Positions 30,174-38,060 of a DNA stretch of 64,000 nt are shown here, in pieces. The stretch is from positions 81,658-145,657 of the forward strand of contig NZ_JALAZE010000007.1 in NCBI RefSeq assembly GCF_022809095.1. The letters run 5' to 3'. Every line of letters begins with the position of its first letter. The stretch's first letter is position 1. The notes beneath the pieces were generated by a model, which had not been told where the DNA came from, did no database searches, and saw only the letters and a program-made list of their open reading frames with translations. Made by a program: the position numbers and the translations under genes. The stretch is from Bacillus kexueae. Its GTDB lineage: Bacteria; Bacillota; Bacilli; Bacillales; Aeribacillaceae.

Positions 30174-30218
30174 TTTTTTCACCTAAAAAAATATGAGTCT
30201 TAAATTCTCTTCTTTTAT

Positions 30219-30247
30219 AATATAAAATATTTCGAAAATTTGTTCAA
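30219..30247 (-). promoter_or_regulatory. SigA-type promoter of fadN-fadA-fadE
   Basis: TTGAAC, a 17-base spacer, TATATT on the minus strand. The FadR site lies about 40 bases downstream of the start point, a roadblock-type position. Confidence 0.65.
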
Positions 30248-30317
30248 TACTTTTCCATTATTTTTGCTTAAAATTAGCCATTTAGGAAAACTTAATGTTT
30301 ATAAAGGGGGTGATATA

Positions 30318-30473
30318 GTGGCACGTGTACAAAAAGAACCATCTAAAAATGGGGTTAGTGCTGCAAGTGTAAAAGGAAACGCAGGTCCGCAAAAGGAAAT
30401 GAATGGTGGCGGTAAGAAAACAAGTCAAAATCAGCAATACAAAAAAGAAAATATGGGGTCAGATGGTTTCTGA
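30318..30473 (+). CDS. yuzL: YuzL family small protein
   Basis: A 51-residue hydrophilic, basic protein, divergent from fadN. GTG start after GGGGGTGAT. The segments KEPSKNGVSAASVKGNAGP and KTSQNQQYKKEN match the YuzL family of short Bacillus proteins of unknown function. The composition (G, K, N, S, Q) recalls small spore proteins, but no role is established. It shares a bidirectional terminator with yusN. Confidence 0.8.
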   Translation: MARVQKEPSKNGVSAASVKGNAGPQKEMNGGGKKTSQNQQYKKENMGSDGF

Positions 30474-30493
30474 TAAACCTTCTTGCCAATAAT

Positions 30494-30525
30494 TAAAGCC
30501 ACCCATGACAGATCAGGTGGCTTAC
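30494..30525. terminator. Bidirectional terminator between yuzL and yusN
   Basis: AAGCCACC and GGTGGCTT form a stem around CATGACAGATCA. T-runs on either side are weak. Confidence 0.6.
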
Positions 30526-30527
30526 TC

Positions 30528-30776
30528 TTATTTCTGTTGTGAACGATGTATTTCATTCAGTTCTTTAATTTCATGAATGAGCTCCTTTATTGCTTCTTTC
30601 GCTTCGGGGTATCGTTCATTCCAATGCTTCACTAGAGGAGGCATGGATTTCGCGATATATGTGTATATCACCCATGCTTTTACTTTCTCTTTTCGATCTT
30701 CCGTAACGTCACCTAATAATAATTCTGTATACTTTTCAACTAATCCATCCAGTTGTTCTGCCAACTTTTGATCCAT
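30528..30776 (-). CDS. yusN: YusN, DUF2573 protein
   Basis: An 82-residue mostly helical protein of the DUF2573 type (B. subtilis YusN), function unknown. The ATG at 30776 follows GGAGGG; residues before it in the frame to 30818 overlap the upstream gene. Its ATG overlaps the stop of the FhuF-like gene (TAATG), so it is probably coexpressed with that Fur-controlled gene. Confidence 0.75.
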   Translation of the reverse strand: MDQKLAEQLDGLVEKYTELLLGDVTEDRKEKVKAWVIYTYIAKSMPPLVKHWNERYPEAKEAIKELIHEIKELNEIHRSQQK

Positions 30777-31540
30777 TATTTTCCCTCCTTCGTAAATTGA
30801 ACCGGACATGTTTGACACCTAATTTGTTCGTCATTTGTTTTATAATATAGACAGCATGTTTTCCGCATTCGAATTTCTTTTCCAACTTGCTCATTAAAAC
30901 GTTTCGGTTGGGCAAAAGGAGTTAACGGATTATGATCGTATTGGCCAAACATATCCCCTCTTGCTTGCTCTACAACGAAAAGAAAATCATCAGTAACTCG
31001 TTTTTTCAAGTTACAAGATAGCTGTTCTATAGGTATGGATTCATACATCCATAAGATGTATACCGCAACGTTTTCCCAAAGAATACGAGGTGATACTTTC
31101 GCTATTTTAGATACAGCTGAAATAAGTGGATCGATATGCTTTTTAAATAACCGGATTATCCATTCAGTGCGTTTTTCTTCTCTATTCCCTTCTAATTCTT
31201 CCACAGTTAATGTTTTTAAATGTAGCTTTGGACTCCATACTCCATTTTGATGATGACTTTGAATGGAAACATTAGTCAATTCTACATTTAATACTTTATT
31301 CCACATAGACATGCTATATAACCCGATCGCAGCCAATACTCCATATCGTTTAATTAAAAGTGAACCACAGACAGATATTTTATTTGCCGACAGTGGTGAT
31401 TTTATCCTTTCCAGATAAGCGTTTAACCGTTGTTCGTCTAATAGATCAATGCTTTCAATTGATAACTCTGACTCAACCGTTTCGAACGTCAAACCAAATG
31501 ATTGCAATAACTGCCATTGTTCAATCGTTAAAGTTGACAT
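30776..31540 (-). CDS. FhuF-like siderophore-iron reductase
   Basis: A 254-residue protein whose C terminus, RKTCCLYYK ... RCQTCPVQF, carries the CC...CxxC cysteines that hold a 2Fe-2S cluster in FhuF-type ferric siderophore reductases. The rest is a helical domain of the IucA/FhuF-like kind. The ATG at 31540 has GGGG 7 bases upstream; the frame extends to 31561. Two Fur-type boxes precede it, so it should be induced by iron starvation and release iron from an imported siderophore. The exact siderophore is unknown. Confidence 0.75.
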   Translation of the reverse strand: MSTLTIEQWQLLQSFGLTFETVESELSIESIDLLDEQRLNAYLERIKSPLSANKISVCGSLLIKRYGVLAAIGLYSMSMWNKVLNVELTNVSIQSHHQNGVWSPKLHLKTLTVEELEGNREEKRTEWIIRLFKKHIDPLISAVSKIAKVSPRILWENVAVYILWMYESIPIEQLSCNLKKRVTDDFLFVVEQARGDMFGQYDHNPLTPFAQPKRFNEQVGKEIRMRKTCCLYYKTNDEQIRCQTCPVQFTKEGK

Positions 31541-31570
31541 GTAGTTTCCCCTTTTATTCAATGTATTACT

Positions 31571-31612
31571 TGAGAATCATTTTCATTATAACGACTTTGA
31601 AAATCATTATCA
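31571..31612. promoter_or_regulatory. Tandem Fur boxes
   Basis: TGAGAATCATTTTCA (31571-31585) and TGAAAATCATTATCA (31598-31612) each match the 7-1-7 Fur consensus TGATAATNATTATCA with two mismatches. They lie 30-70 bases before the FhuF-like start. Confidence 0.8.
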
Positions 31613-31626
31613 ATTATTTCTCCCAG

Positions 31627-31662
31627 AAAAAAAAGACTGTCCAAAGAGTACAGTCTTTTTTT
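31627..31662. terminator. Bidirectional terminator-like hairpin
   Basis: AAAGACTGT and ACAGTCTTT around CCAAAGAGT, with A8 and T7 flanks. No gene ends directly beside it; on the minus strand it would stop read-through from copA into the Fur-controlled unit. Confidence 0.7.
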
Positions 31663-31903
31663 CACACAATATATATTAGTTCATTTCATTTTAGTGGTGG
31701 ACGCCTACGACCTTCTTCAGCAATAGCAGGAGCAAATTGGTATCCTTCATTTTAGCTAGTCCTTCCGTCATATATCTTTGATTTGGTTTGTTTGTTCACA
31801 AACATTCTTACCAAATGAACTTACCATATTACAAGTAAGGCTCTAGTTTCGTTTAACATCATTCCACCCGTAAGCTATGACTGTCTCCTAATAGATAGTT
31901 GTC
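31663..31903. other. Intergenic stretch with a fragment of repeat B
   Basis: No convincing gene. Positions about 31692-31760 (TTAGTGGTGGACGCC then CTTCATTTTAGC) resemble the start of repeat B. A minus-strand frame there could encode EGYQFAPAIAEEGRRRPPLK but has no start codon and is preceded by a stop. Confidence 0.4.
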
Positions 31904-31943
31904 AAAAATAAAAGTGGAGAAAAACGAGTTGCTTTTCTCCACA
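31904..31943 (-). terminator. Intrinsic terminator of copA
   Basis: GTGGAGAAAA and TTTTTCTCCAC pair around GCAACTCG, followed by TTTTATTTTT on the minus strand. Confidence 0.88.
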
Positions 31944-31949
31944 TTCAAT

Positions 31950-34352
31950 TTATAATTTAACTCTTTGAAGACGAAGTGCGTTTAACACAACCGAAACAGA
32001 GCTAAAGGCCATGGCTGCCCCAGCTACCCAAGGAGCTAAAAAGCCTGCCGCTGCAATTGGGATACCTAACGTATTGTAGGCAAATGCCCAGAACAAATTT
32101 TGTTTAATATTACGCATTGTTCGATTACTTAGTTTAATGGCTTGAACAATACTCATTAAATCTCCACGCATTAACGTTACATCAGATGCTTCGATGGCAA
32201 TATCGGTCCCAGTCCCCATTGCCATACCGATATGAGCAGTAGCAAGCGCAGGCGCATCATTGATGCCATCTCCAATCATGGCAACCACTTTCCCCTCTTG
32301 CTTCAATTTTTCCACTTCTTTTGCCTTATCTTCTGGAAGCACTTCACTAATCACATGATGAATTCCAACTTCTTTAGCAATGGCTTTTGCCGTTCTAGTA
32401 TTATCTCCTGTCATCATATAAACACTGATGTTTCTGTTAAGCAGCCGTTGAATCGCCTCTTTAGATGTTTCTTTCACATTATCTCTCAAAGCCAATAAAC
32501 CAACACAGGTGTGATGAATAGCTACTAATATTACCGTTTTTCCCTCTTCTTCAAGCGCTTCTTTCTTCTCTATTACAGAAGTCGGAACTTTAATGTGTTC
32601 ATCGTGCATTAACTTCTTCGTCCCAATCAATACTCGTTGAGTATCTATAGTCGCTTTAATCCCATGACCTGGAATCGCTTCAAATTGAGCGGGTTCTATT
32701 AGTTTTTCCTGTGAGTTGATTCCTTTTACGATTGCTTCCGCTAATGGATGCTCGGAACGATTTTCTGCGGACGCTACAAGGTGTAAAATACGATTTTTCT
32801 CTTGGTGATCGATCCAGATATCTGTTACCTGTGGCTCTCCTTTTGTTATCGTTCCTGTTTTATCTAGAACAACTGTGTCAATCCGATGGGTTGATTCTAA
32901 ATACTCTCCGCCCTTAAATAAGATTCCAGCTTCAGCAGCTCGACCCGACCCTGCCATAATTGATGTTGGTGTAGCAAGCCCGAGTGCACATGGACAAGCA
33001 ATGACTAATACAGCAATCATATTTTCTAATGCAACGGCAAACTCTCCTGGAGCTACTACTAGATACCATACCGTAAAGGTTAAGATTGCTATGGCCACAA
33101 CAATTGGAACGAATATACTAGAAACTTTATCGGCCATTCGTTGAATCGGTGCTTTCTGCCCTTGAGCTTCTTCTACCACTTTAATAATTTGTTGAAGTAC
33201 ACTATTTTTCCCTACATTTGTCGCTTCAATCGTCATCGTTCCATGCTTATTGATCGTAGCTCCAAATACTGCATCTCCAACATTTTTATCAACTGGAACA
33301 CTTTCACCGGTTAGCATCGATTCATCAACCGTTGTTTGTCCTTTTACTATCGTTCCATCTACAGGTATTTTTTCACCTGGACGGATAAGCACCATGTCAC
33401 CACTTTTTACTTGGTCTATCGGAACCTTTTGTTCATCTCCGTCTTTTATGACTGTTGCTGTTTTAGCTTGGAGTCCCATAAGCTTCTTAATCGCGTCAGA
33501 CGAACGACCTTTCGCTTTTGCTTCAAATAGCTTCCCTAATAAAATAAGGGTAATTAATACTGCACTTGTTTCAAAATATAGCTCGGTCATCATCTCATCT
33601 GTCGCTGAGGAACCAATGGTCAAATACAAACTATAGAAATAGGCAGCAGATGTTCCAAGTGCCACTAACACGTCCATATTAGCTGATTTGTTCTTTAAGT
33701 TTTTATAGGCACCGACATAAAACTGCCAACCGATGATAAACTGGACCGGAGTAGCTAACACAAATTGAAACCATGGATTCATAAATAAAGGAGGAACATA
33801 TATAAAGCTAGTAAATGAAAAATGACCAACCATTGCCCATACTAACGGCAAAGATAATATGAGGGCGAAGTAAAATTTTACTTGTTGCCTTTTAAGCTCC
33901 GCCTCTTTTATATCTCTATTTCCTTCATCGTTTTTCACTGTGGCCCCATACCCTAACTTTTCAACTTTTTCGATGATCTCGTCGGCAGATATGATACCTT
34001 TTACATACTCGACTTGCGCCTTTTCTAACGCCAGATTGACCGATGAAGATTCAACTCCAACCTGTTTTTGTAGTCCTCTTTCTATTCGGTTAGCACATGC
34101 TGCACATGTCATCCCGGAAATATCTAAGTCTACCTTTTCCGTTATGACCCCATAACCTAAGCTTTTAATTTTCTCTATCAGCTGAGGAACATTGACTTTT
34201 TCTTCGGTATACGTAACATTTGCTTTTTCCAAAGCAAGATTGACCGTTGCTTCCATCACTCCATCCATCTTCTTTAAGCTTTTCTCAATCCGATTGGAGC
34301 AGGCGGCACATGTCATTCCAGAGATTTGGAAGGAAATTTCTTTTTCTTTCAA
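31950..34352 (-). CDS. copA: CopA, copper-exporting P1B-ATPase
   Basis: An 800-residue copper efflux ATPase. Two N-terminal heavy-metal domains carry GMTCAAC (about residues 12 and 80). Then follow the membrane copper site CPCALG, the phosphatase loop TGES, the phosphorylation motif DKTGT, an HP loop (EHPLAEA) and [11 protein letters not shown] chose the TTG at 34352 because GGAGGTG lies 7 bases upstream and it matches the family start; the open frame to 34418 covers an operator and promoter. It follows copZ but also has its own CsoR-type operator. Confidence 0.95.
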   Translation of the reverse strand: MKEKEISFQISGMTCAACSNRIEKSLKKMDGVMEATVNLALEKANVTYTEEKVNVPQLIEKIKSLGYGVITEKVDLDISGMTCAACANRIERGLQKQVGVESSSVNLALEKAQVEYVKGIISADEIIEKVEKLGYGATVKNDEGNRDIKEAELKRQQVKFYFALILSLPLVWAMVGHFSFTSFIYVPPLFMNPWFQFVLATPVQFIIGWQFYVGAYKNLKNKSANMDVLVALGTSAAYFYSLYLTIGSSATDEMMTELYFETSAVLITLILLGKLFEAKAKGRSSDAIKKLMGLQAKTATVIKDGDEQKVPIDQVKSGDMVLIRPGEKIPVDGTIVKGQTTVDESMLTGESVPVDKNVGDAVFGATINKHGTMTIEATNVGKNSVLQQIIKVVEEAQGQKAPIQRMADKVSSIFVPIVVAIAILTFTVWYLVVAPGEFAVALENMIAVLVIACPCALGLATPTSIMAGSGRAAEAGILFKGGEYLESTHRIDTVVLDKTGTITKGEPQVTDIWIDHQEKNRILHLVASAENRSEHPLAEAIVKGINSQEKLIEPAQFEAIPGHGIKATIDTQRVLIGTKKLMHDEHIKVPTSVIEKKEALEEEGKTVILVAIHHTCVGLLALRDNVKETSKEAIQRLLNRNISVYMMTGDNTRTAKAIAKEVGIHHVISEVLPEDKAKEVEKLKQEGKVVAMIGDGINDAPALATAHIGMAMGTGTDIAIEASDVTLMRGDLMSIVQAIKLSNRTMRNIKQNLFWAFAYNTLGIPIAAAGFLAPWVAGAAMAFSSVSVVLNALRLQRVKL

Positions 34353-34367
34353 CGGTAGCACCTCCAA

Positions 34368-34399
34368 TATACCATACTGGGGTATATAAAATTTGTGAA
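34368..34399 (-). promoter_or_regulatory. Second CsoR-type operator and promoter, upstream of copA
   Basis: TTCACA, a 17-base spacer, TATGGT on the minus strand; the inverted repeat TATACC-ATACTGG-GGTATA (34368-34386) overlaps the spacer and -10, resembling CsoR sites (TACCCC...GGTA). Confidence 0.65.
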
Positions 34400-34421
34400 T
34401 AAAGCGTGCACTTAGCACGCT
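34400..34421 (-). terminator. Terminator-like hairpin between copZ and copA
   Basis: GCGTGC-TAAGT-GCACGC followed by TTTATT on the minus strand, 14 bases after the copZ stop. Probably lowers read-through into copA. Confidence 0.55.
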
Positions 34422-34434
34422 AAAATGTTTTTCG

Positions 34435-34641
34435 TTACTCTACATCGTATCCTTGCTCTTCAATTGCCTCTTTGATCGCTGATATTGTAGCTTTTTTTTC
34501 ATCGTAATCCACTTGAACTTTCCCGTCTGCTAACTGAACATGAACATTGCTTACACCTTCAATTTCTCCAACGCTTGTTTCCACAGCTTTCACACAATGA
34601 TTACAAGACATTCCTTTTACTAATAAAACTTTCGTTGCCAT
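34435..34641 (-). CDS. copZ: CopZ, copper chaperone
   Basis: A 68-residue HMA-fold copper chaperone with GMSCNHC (C13 and C16) near the N terminus. It carries Cu(I) in the cytosol to CopA and CsoR. AAGGGGG precedes the ATG. It lies 14 bases after csoR, probably in the same transcript. Confidence 0.95.
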   Translation of the reverse strand: MATKVLLVKGMSCNHCVKAVETSVGEIEGVSNVHVQLADGKVQVDYDEKKATISAIKEAIEEQGYDVE

Positions 34642-34655
34642 GATATAATGCCCCC

Positions 34656-34958
34656 TTATTTTTTTAACATTCTTTTTATTGTTACTAACACTTCGTCAAT
34701 TACTTCTGTATCTCCTTCTTGAATCCGTTCTACTACGCAGCTCTTCATGTGACCTTCTAGTAATAGTCGGCTAACAGAATTAAGCGCTGATTGGATAGCT
34801 GTAATTTGTGTTAGTACATCATCACAGTATGCATCTTTTTCAATGAGCCCTTTCACTCCCCGAATTTGACCTTCGATTCGATTAAGACGGACTGTTAAAT
34901 CTTTTTTAAATTTATCTGAATGGTGACTTTTACGATGTGAAAGTTCCTTCTCTTCCAT
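34656..34958 (-). CDS. csoR: CsoR, copper-sensing repressor
   Basis: A 100-residue all-helical repressor. The Cu(I) ligands C45, H70 and C74 (DAYCDDVL, EGHMKSC) match CsoR rather than the related formaldehyde sensor FrmR or persulfide sensor CstR. Copper binding releases DNA. It leads csoR-copZ-copA and likely controls its own promoter through the GGGGGG-containing site just upstream. Confidence 0.94.
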   Translation of the reverse strand: MEEKELSHRKSHHSDKFKKDLTVRLNRIEGQIRGVKGLIEKDAYCDDVLTQITAIQSALNSVSRLLLEGHMKSCVVERIQEGDTEVIDEVLVTIKRMLKK

Positions 34959-34982
34959 TGAACCGCCCCCTTTACATCAAGC

Positions 34983-35008
34983 TACCATACCCCCCTAACC
35001 TATGTCAA
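34983..35008 (-). promoter_or_regulatory. CsoR-type operator with TTGACA box, upstream of csoR
   Basis: On the minus strand TTGACA is followed by TAGGTTAGGGGGGTATGGTA, a GC-rich CsoR-like inverted repeat. The -10 is less certain because TATGGT is only 13 bases from TTGACA. Confidence 0.6.
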
Positions 35009-35028
35009 TTGTTTAAGTCGTCTCTAAA

Positions 35029-35065
35029 AATTAAGAGGCTATGCAAATAGCATAACCTCTTTTAA
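35029..35065 (-). terminator. Intrinsic terminator of the YtkA-domain lipoprotein gene
   Basis: AAGAGGTTATGC and GCATAGCCTCTT pair around TATTT, followed by AATTTTTAG on the minus strand. Confidence 0.8.
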
Positions 35066-35071
35066 TCACCA

Positions 35072-35827
35072 TTATCGTACATGAACAGATTTTTCGATAT
35101 GTTCATGGAGTCCTTCGTCATTCGAAACGTGAACTTTTACAAAATATTGACCTGATTCTTCAAACGAATAGGATGCGGAATAATTTTCATTCCTTTCTAC
35201 TGCCTCAATCCAATCGTGATGTTCGGCGCCTTCCATCCAAATCTCGTAACGCACATCTGCTCCTGAAATAATTGTGCCTTCCTTCTCTACCGTTGTAGTT
35301 AGCGTCTGTTCTTCATTTTTTTGAACCGCATCTGGTATGTTCATTTCAATTAATACCGTTTCATCACCATGATGATGGGATTCTTCATGACTTTCATCTA
35401 GATCATTATGCGATTCATCAGTCGATCCAGCTTCTTCAGGATTCCCAATGACAATTTGCTTTTTCGGCATATTATGCTGATCTTTTGCCGTCACATGTGA
35501 TTGTACGAAATATACTCCGTCTTCTTCAAAGGTATACATTACCTCATAAATTCCATTCTCAGAATGTTTTCCTTCTACTTTCTGACTTTCTTCTTTTTCT
35601 CCGTCTTTCCAAATTTCAAATAACACTTCTGTCGCATCCGTTACCTTTTCATCACCATAGTAAACTTCTGCTGTCAAAGTAATCTCCTCATTTTTCTCTC
35701 CATTTGCAGGGACAGCTAAATTCACTTCTAATGGAAGAACTTCAACCTCTTCATTTTCTGTTGATTCCTGCTGTGTGCAAGCGACTAAACCTAAAGATAA
35801 AAGGAGTATGAGACCGAATTTTTTCAT
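35072..35827 (-). CDS. Lipoprotein with two YtkA-like domains and a His-rich linker
   Basis: A 251-residue lipoprotein: signal peptide ending in VACT, with the lipobox cysteine near residue 17. Two similar beta-sandwich domains of the YtkA/FixH-like type follow (about 35-130 and 165-250); each has a FEIWKDG/YEIWMEG segment and a Y-x-F-EE-GxYFV segment. Between them is an acidic, His-rich linker (DESHEESHHHGDE) likely to bind metal. ATG at 35827 after AAAGGTGA. Its neighbour on the same strand is csoR-copZ-copA. A role in copper handling or cytochrome oxidase metallation is an inference. Confidence 0.72.
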   Translation of the reverse strand: MKKFGLILLLSLGLVACTQQESTENEEVEVLPLEVNLAVPANGEKNEEITLTAEVYYGDEKVTDATEVLFEIWKDGEKEESQKVEGKHSENGIYEVMYTFEEDGVYFVQSHVTAKDQHNMPKKQIVIGNPEEAGSTDESHNDLDESHEESHHHGDETVLIEMNIPDAVQKNEEQTLTTTVEKEGTIISGADVRYEIWMEGAEHHDWIEAVERNENYSASYSFEESGQYFVKVHVSNDEGLHEHIEKSVHVR

Positions 35828-36042
35828 TATAATCACCTTTCTCTCTCTTGTCTTTCCCACTTTAACCATTTCCTTGAAATGTTAAACATCTGTTATTACC
35901 GTACATGAATTAAGAAGTCGTTACAATAGGTTCTATAGCGTACATGTCACAAAGAGATGAATATTTGATGTCAAAGTAATGACAGTAATTTGAAGAAAAA
36001 CTTCAAAAAGTATCAACTACTGAAGCGTAGTCTTTTAGAATC

Positions 36043-36218
36043 TAAGAAAAGCGCAAAGCGCAAGTCCTTAGGCGAAGGGCGCTTTAGGACCTGCGAGGAG
36101 GCTTCCGTCGCCACAGCAGGGCCGAAGCGACCCGAGCTGATGGCGCATGGAGCTAGACACAAAAAAAACGGTAAAGAGAATACTTTAACACTTTATTGAA
36201 CTTAAACTTTCTGTAATA
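36043..36218 (+). repeat. Interspersed repeat A, copy 4 (short form)
   Basis: Begins CTAAGAAAAGCGCAAAGCGC, ends CTTTCTGTAA before a run of A. It lies between two leftward genes, with its tail against the T-tract of the symporter terminator. The remaining upstream part (35828-36042) shows no gene. Confidence 0.92.
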
Positions 36219-36219
36219 A

Positions 36220-36266
36220 AAAAAAGTGTCTAAAAAGCCTTAATCAGCGGCTTTTTAAACACTCTT
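36220..36266 (-). terminator. Intrinsic terminator of the SDF symporter gene
   Basis: AGTGTTTAAAAAGCC and GGCTTTTTAGACACT pair around GCTGATTAA and are followed by eight T residues on the minus strand. Confidence 0.92.
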
Positions 36267-36270
36267 ATCA

Positions 36271-37515
36271 TTACATAGATTCCGTCATTTGATTGTCGTA
36301 TGTAATCCCATGTTTCTTTTCAGACTCTGCGATACATACTGCACAAGCTGCATCACCAGCAATATTGACTGCCGTTCTCGTCATGTCAAGTAAACGGTCA
36401 ACACCAAGAATTAATGCAATTCCTTCTACTGGTAAACCAACGGTATTTAAAACCATCGCCAACATAATGAGACCTACTCCAGGAACACCTGCAGTGCCGA
36501 TACTTGCTAAAACAGCCGTAATGACAACTGTTAACAATTGAGCCATCGTTAAATGCTCATTAAATACTTGGGCAATAAAAATCGTCGCAACACCTTGCAT
36601 AATAGCTGTACCGTCCATATTAATGGTTGCACCTAGAGGTTGAACAAAACTACTAATAGGCTCAGGTACTTTTAATCGTTTTTGTGCCATTTCCATCGAT
36701 ACTGGTAGAGTACCACTACTCGTTGATGTACTAAATGCCACACTCATGGCAGGGAAAAAGTTTTTGTAGAAATGAATCGGACTCATTTTCCCGATGAAGT
36801 AAACAGCTGCGCTATACGTTACACCTGCGTGAATGAAAAGGGCGGCAACTACGACAATCATGTATAACCCCATTGCTTTTACCGCATCCCATCCTTGACT
36901 TCCGACAGCTGTTGCGATTAAACCAAATGCACCATATGGAGCAAGTTTCATGACTAGTGTTACAAGGTACATCATAACTTCATTACCTTGTTCAACAAAC
37001 TTCATCAACGTCGAAGCTTTTTTTCCTAGCATCGAAATTCCTAGCCCCATAAAGATGGAGAACGTAATAATTTGGAGCATGTTCCCTTCAGCCATTGCTT
37101 GAATTGGGTTTGTCGGAATAATATTAAGCAATGTTTCACTAATAGATGGTGCTTCCTTAGCTTCATATTCAACAGAAGACGTATCAAAAGATCCGATGTT
37201 TCCTGGCTGGACAACAGAAGCAAGCGATATTCCGATTGTAATGGCAATTCCTGTTGTCACAAGGAAGAATAAAACCGTTTTCAAACCAATTCTCCCTAAC
37301 TTTTTCGGATCACCTAGACCTGCAACTCCAAGCGTAATGGAAAAGAATACGATTGGTACAACAAGCATTTTAATTAAGTTTAAGAAGATTTTTCCGAGTG
37401 GAGTAAAAATGTACGCATCTAATGTGTTAAACAAATCTGGAGAAGTAGCATTTAACACTAGACCAACGACTAAACCTGCAATTAAACCAACGATAATTTT
37501 CCCTGTTAGTTTCAT
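36271..37515 (-). CDS. Dicarboxylate/amino acid:cation symporter (SDF family, glutamate type)
   Basis: A 414-residue transporter of the sodium/proton:dicarboxylate family (GltP, GltT, DctA). The serine-rich hairpin STSTSSGTLPVS and the NMDGTA motif of the substrate and cation site are present, with about eight helices. GGGAGG precedes the ATG. It is preceded by a c-di-AMP riboswitch and terminator, suggesting that uptake of glutamate or aspartate is tied to osmotic signalling. Substrate among glutamate, aspartate and C4-dicarboxylates is not decided by sequence. Confidence 0.88.
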   Translation of the reverse strand: MKLTGKIIVGLIAGLVVGLVLNATSPDLFNTLDAYIFTPLGKIFLNLIKMLVVPIVFFSITLGVAGLGDPKKLGRIGLKTVLFFLVTTGIAITIGISLASVVQPGNIGSFDTSSVEYEAKEAPSISETLLNIIPTNPIQAMAEGNMLQIITFSIFMGLGISMLGKKASTLMKFVEQGNEVMMYLVTLVMKLAPYGAFGLIATAVGSQGWDAVKAMGLYMIVVVAALFIHAGVTYSAAVYFIGKMSPIHFYKNFFPAMSVAFSTSTSSGTLPVSMEMAQKRLKVPEPISSFVQPLGATINMDGTAIMQGVATIFIAQVFNEHLTMAQLLTVVITAVLASIGTAGVPGVGLIMLAMVLNTVGLPVEGIALILGVDRLLDMTRTAVNIAGDAACAVCIAESEKKHGITYDNQMTESM

Positions 37516-37644
37516 ATATGACCTCCCTTTAGAAAAACAGATTTTATTATTTACTATTTAGAGTTTCATTCTATTAGAAGAACGTTTCGATGCCCATTCT
37601 TATGTAAATACAACACGTTATTCCATTAGAATTACCTCTAATAA

Positions 37645-37679
37645 ACGAAAAAACCACGAGAGAGATTCCCGTGGTTTAA
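37645..37679 (-). terminator. Regulatory terminator of the c-di-AMP riboswitch
   Basis: AAACCACGGGAATC and CTCTCGTGGTTTTTTC form a stem with T-run on the minus strand between aptamer and symporter gene; its left arm begins soon after the aptamer. Confidence 0.85.
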
Positions 37680-37689
37680 TCCAAAGTCA

Positions 37690-37822
37690 AGTCTCTCTCC
37701 TACGCTTACGAGGTTAGCTGTCGGGTTCGGATCGAAGAGTATCCTACTTTAAAAAGATTCACCCCAATGCTATAAATAGCATTCATTGGTTCCCCCGTTC
37801 CCTAAAGGGATTCAGCGGTCAT
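37690..37822 (-). promoter_or_regulatory. c-di-AMP riboswitch (ydaO/yuaA)
   Basis: Minus-strand core elements appear in order: CCGCTGAATCCC, GGGGGAACCAATG, GCATTGGGGTGAATC, TCCGAACCCGACAGC, TAACCTCGTAAGCG and GAGAGAGAC. These are the conserved parts of the ydaO class, which binds cyclic di-AMP and turns expression off. A possible promoter (TTGAGT, 16 bases, TATATG) lies at 37830-37857. Confidence 0.95.
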
Positions 37823-38060
37823 TTATATACATATAATATTATTTTAGCTTGACTCAATTATTTTTCAAATATTTTTTTCGTTAAAGGGTTAATTGTTCAA
37901 AAGTATTCAAGGTCAATGAAAGGTCGTTTTCATATAGATTATTGCTTTTGTTAACATTAAGCTCCATTACATAGTGTAGATCATTATATTTTATTTGTAT
38001 TAGAAGATAGAGGAGAGCCCCTACAGTAAAAATGTCTCTACCAGCCAACAAGCACGAATT

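Noticed and set aside
31690..31760. Possible gene end encoding EGYQFAPAIAEEGRRRPPLK
   Set aside because: Preceded by a stop and without a start codon; it overlaps a fragment of repeat B, which explains the sequence.
34353..34418. N-terminal extension of CopA ([12 protein letters not shown]...)
   Set aside because: The region holds a CsoR-type operator and promoter, and a TTG with GGAGGTG gives the normal family start.
35990..36199. Frames running through repeat A copies, such as those giving AKRKSLGEGRFRTCEEASVA
   Set aside because: They recur only because the repeat recurs. They have no ribosome sites, and differ by frameshift between copies.
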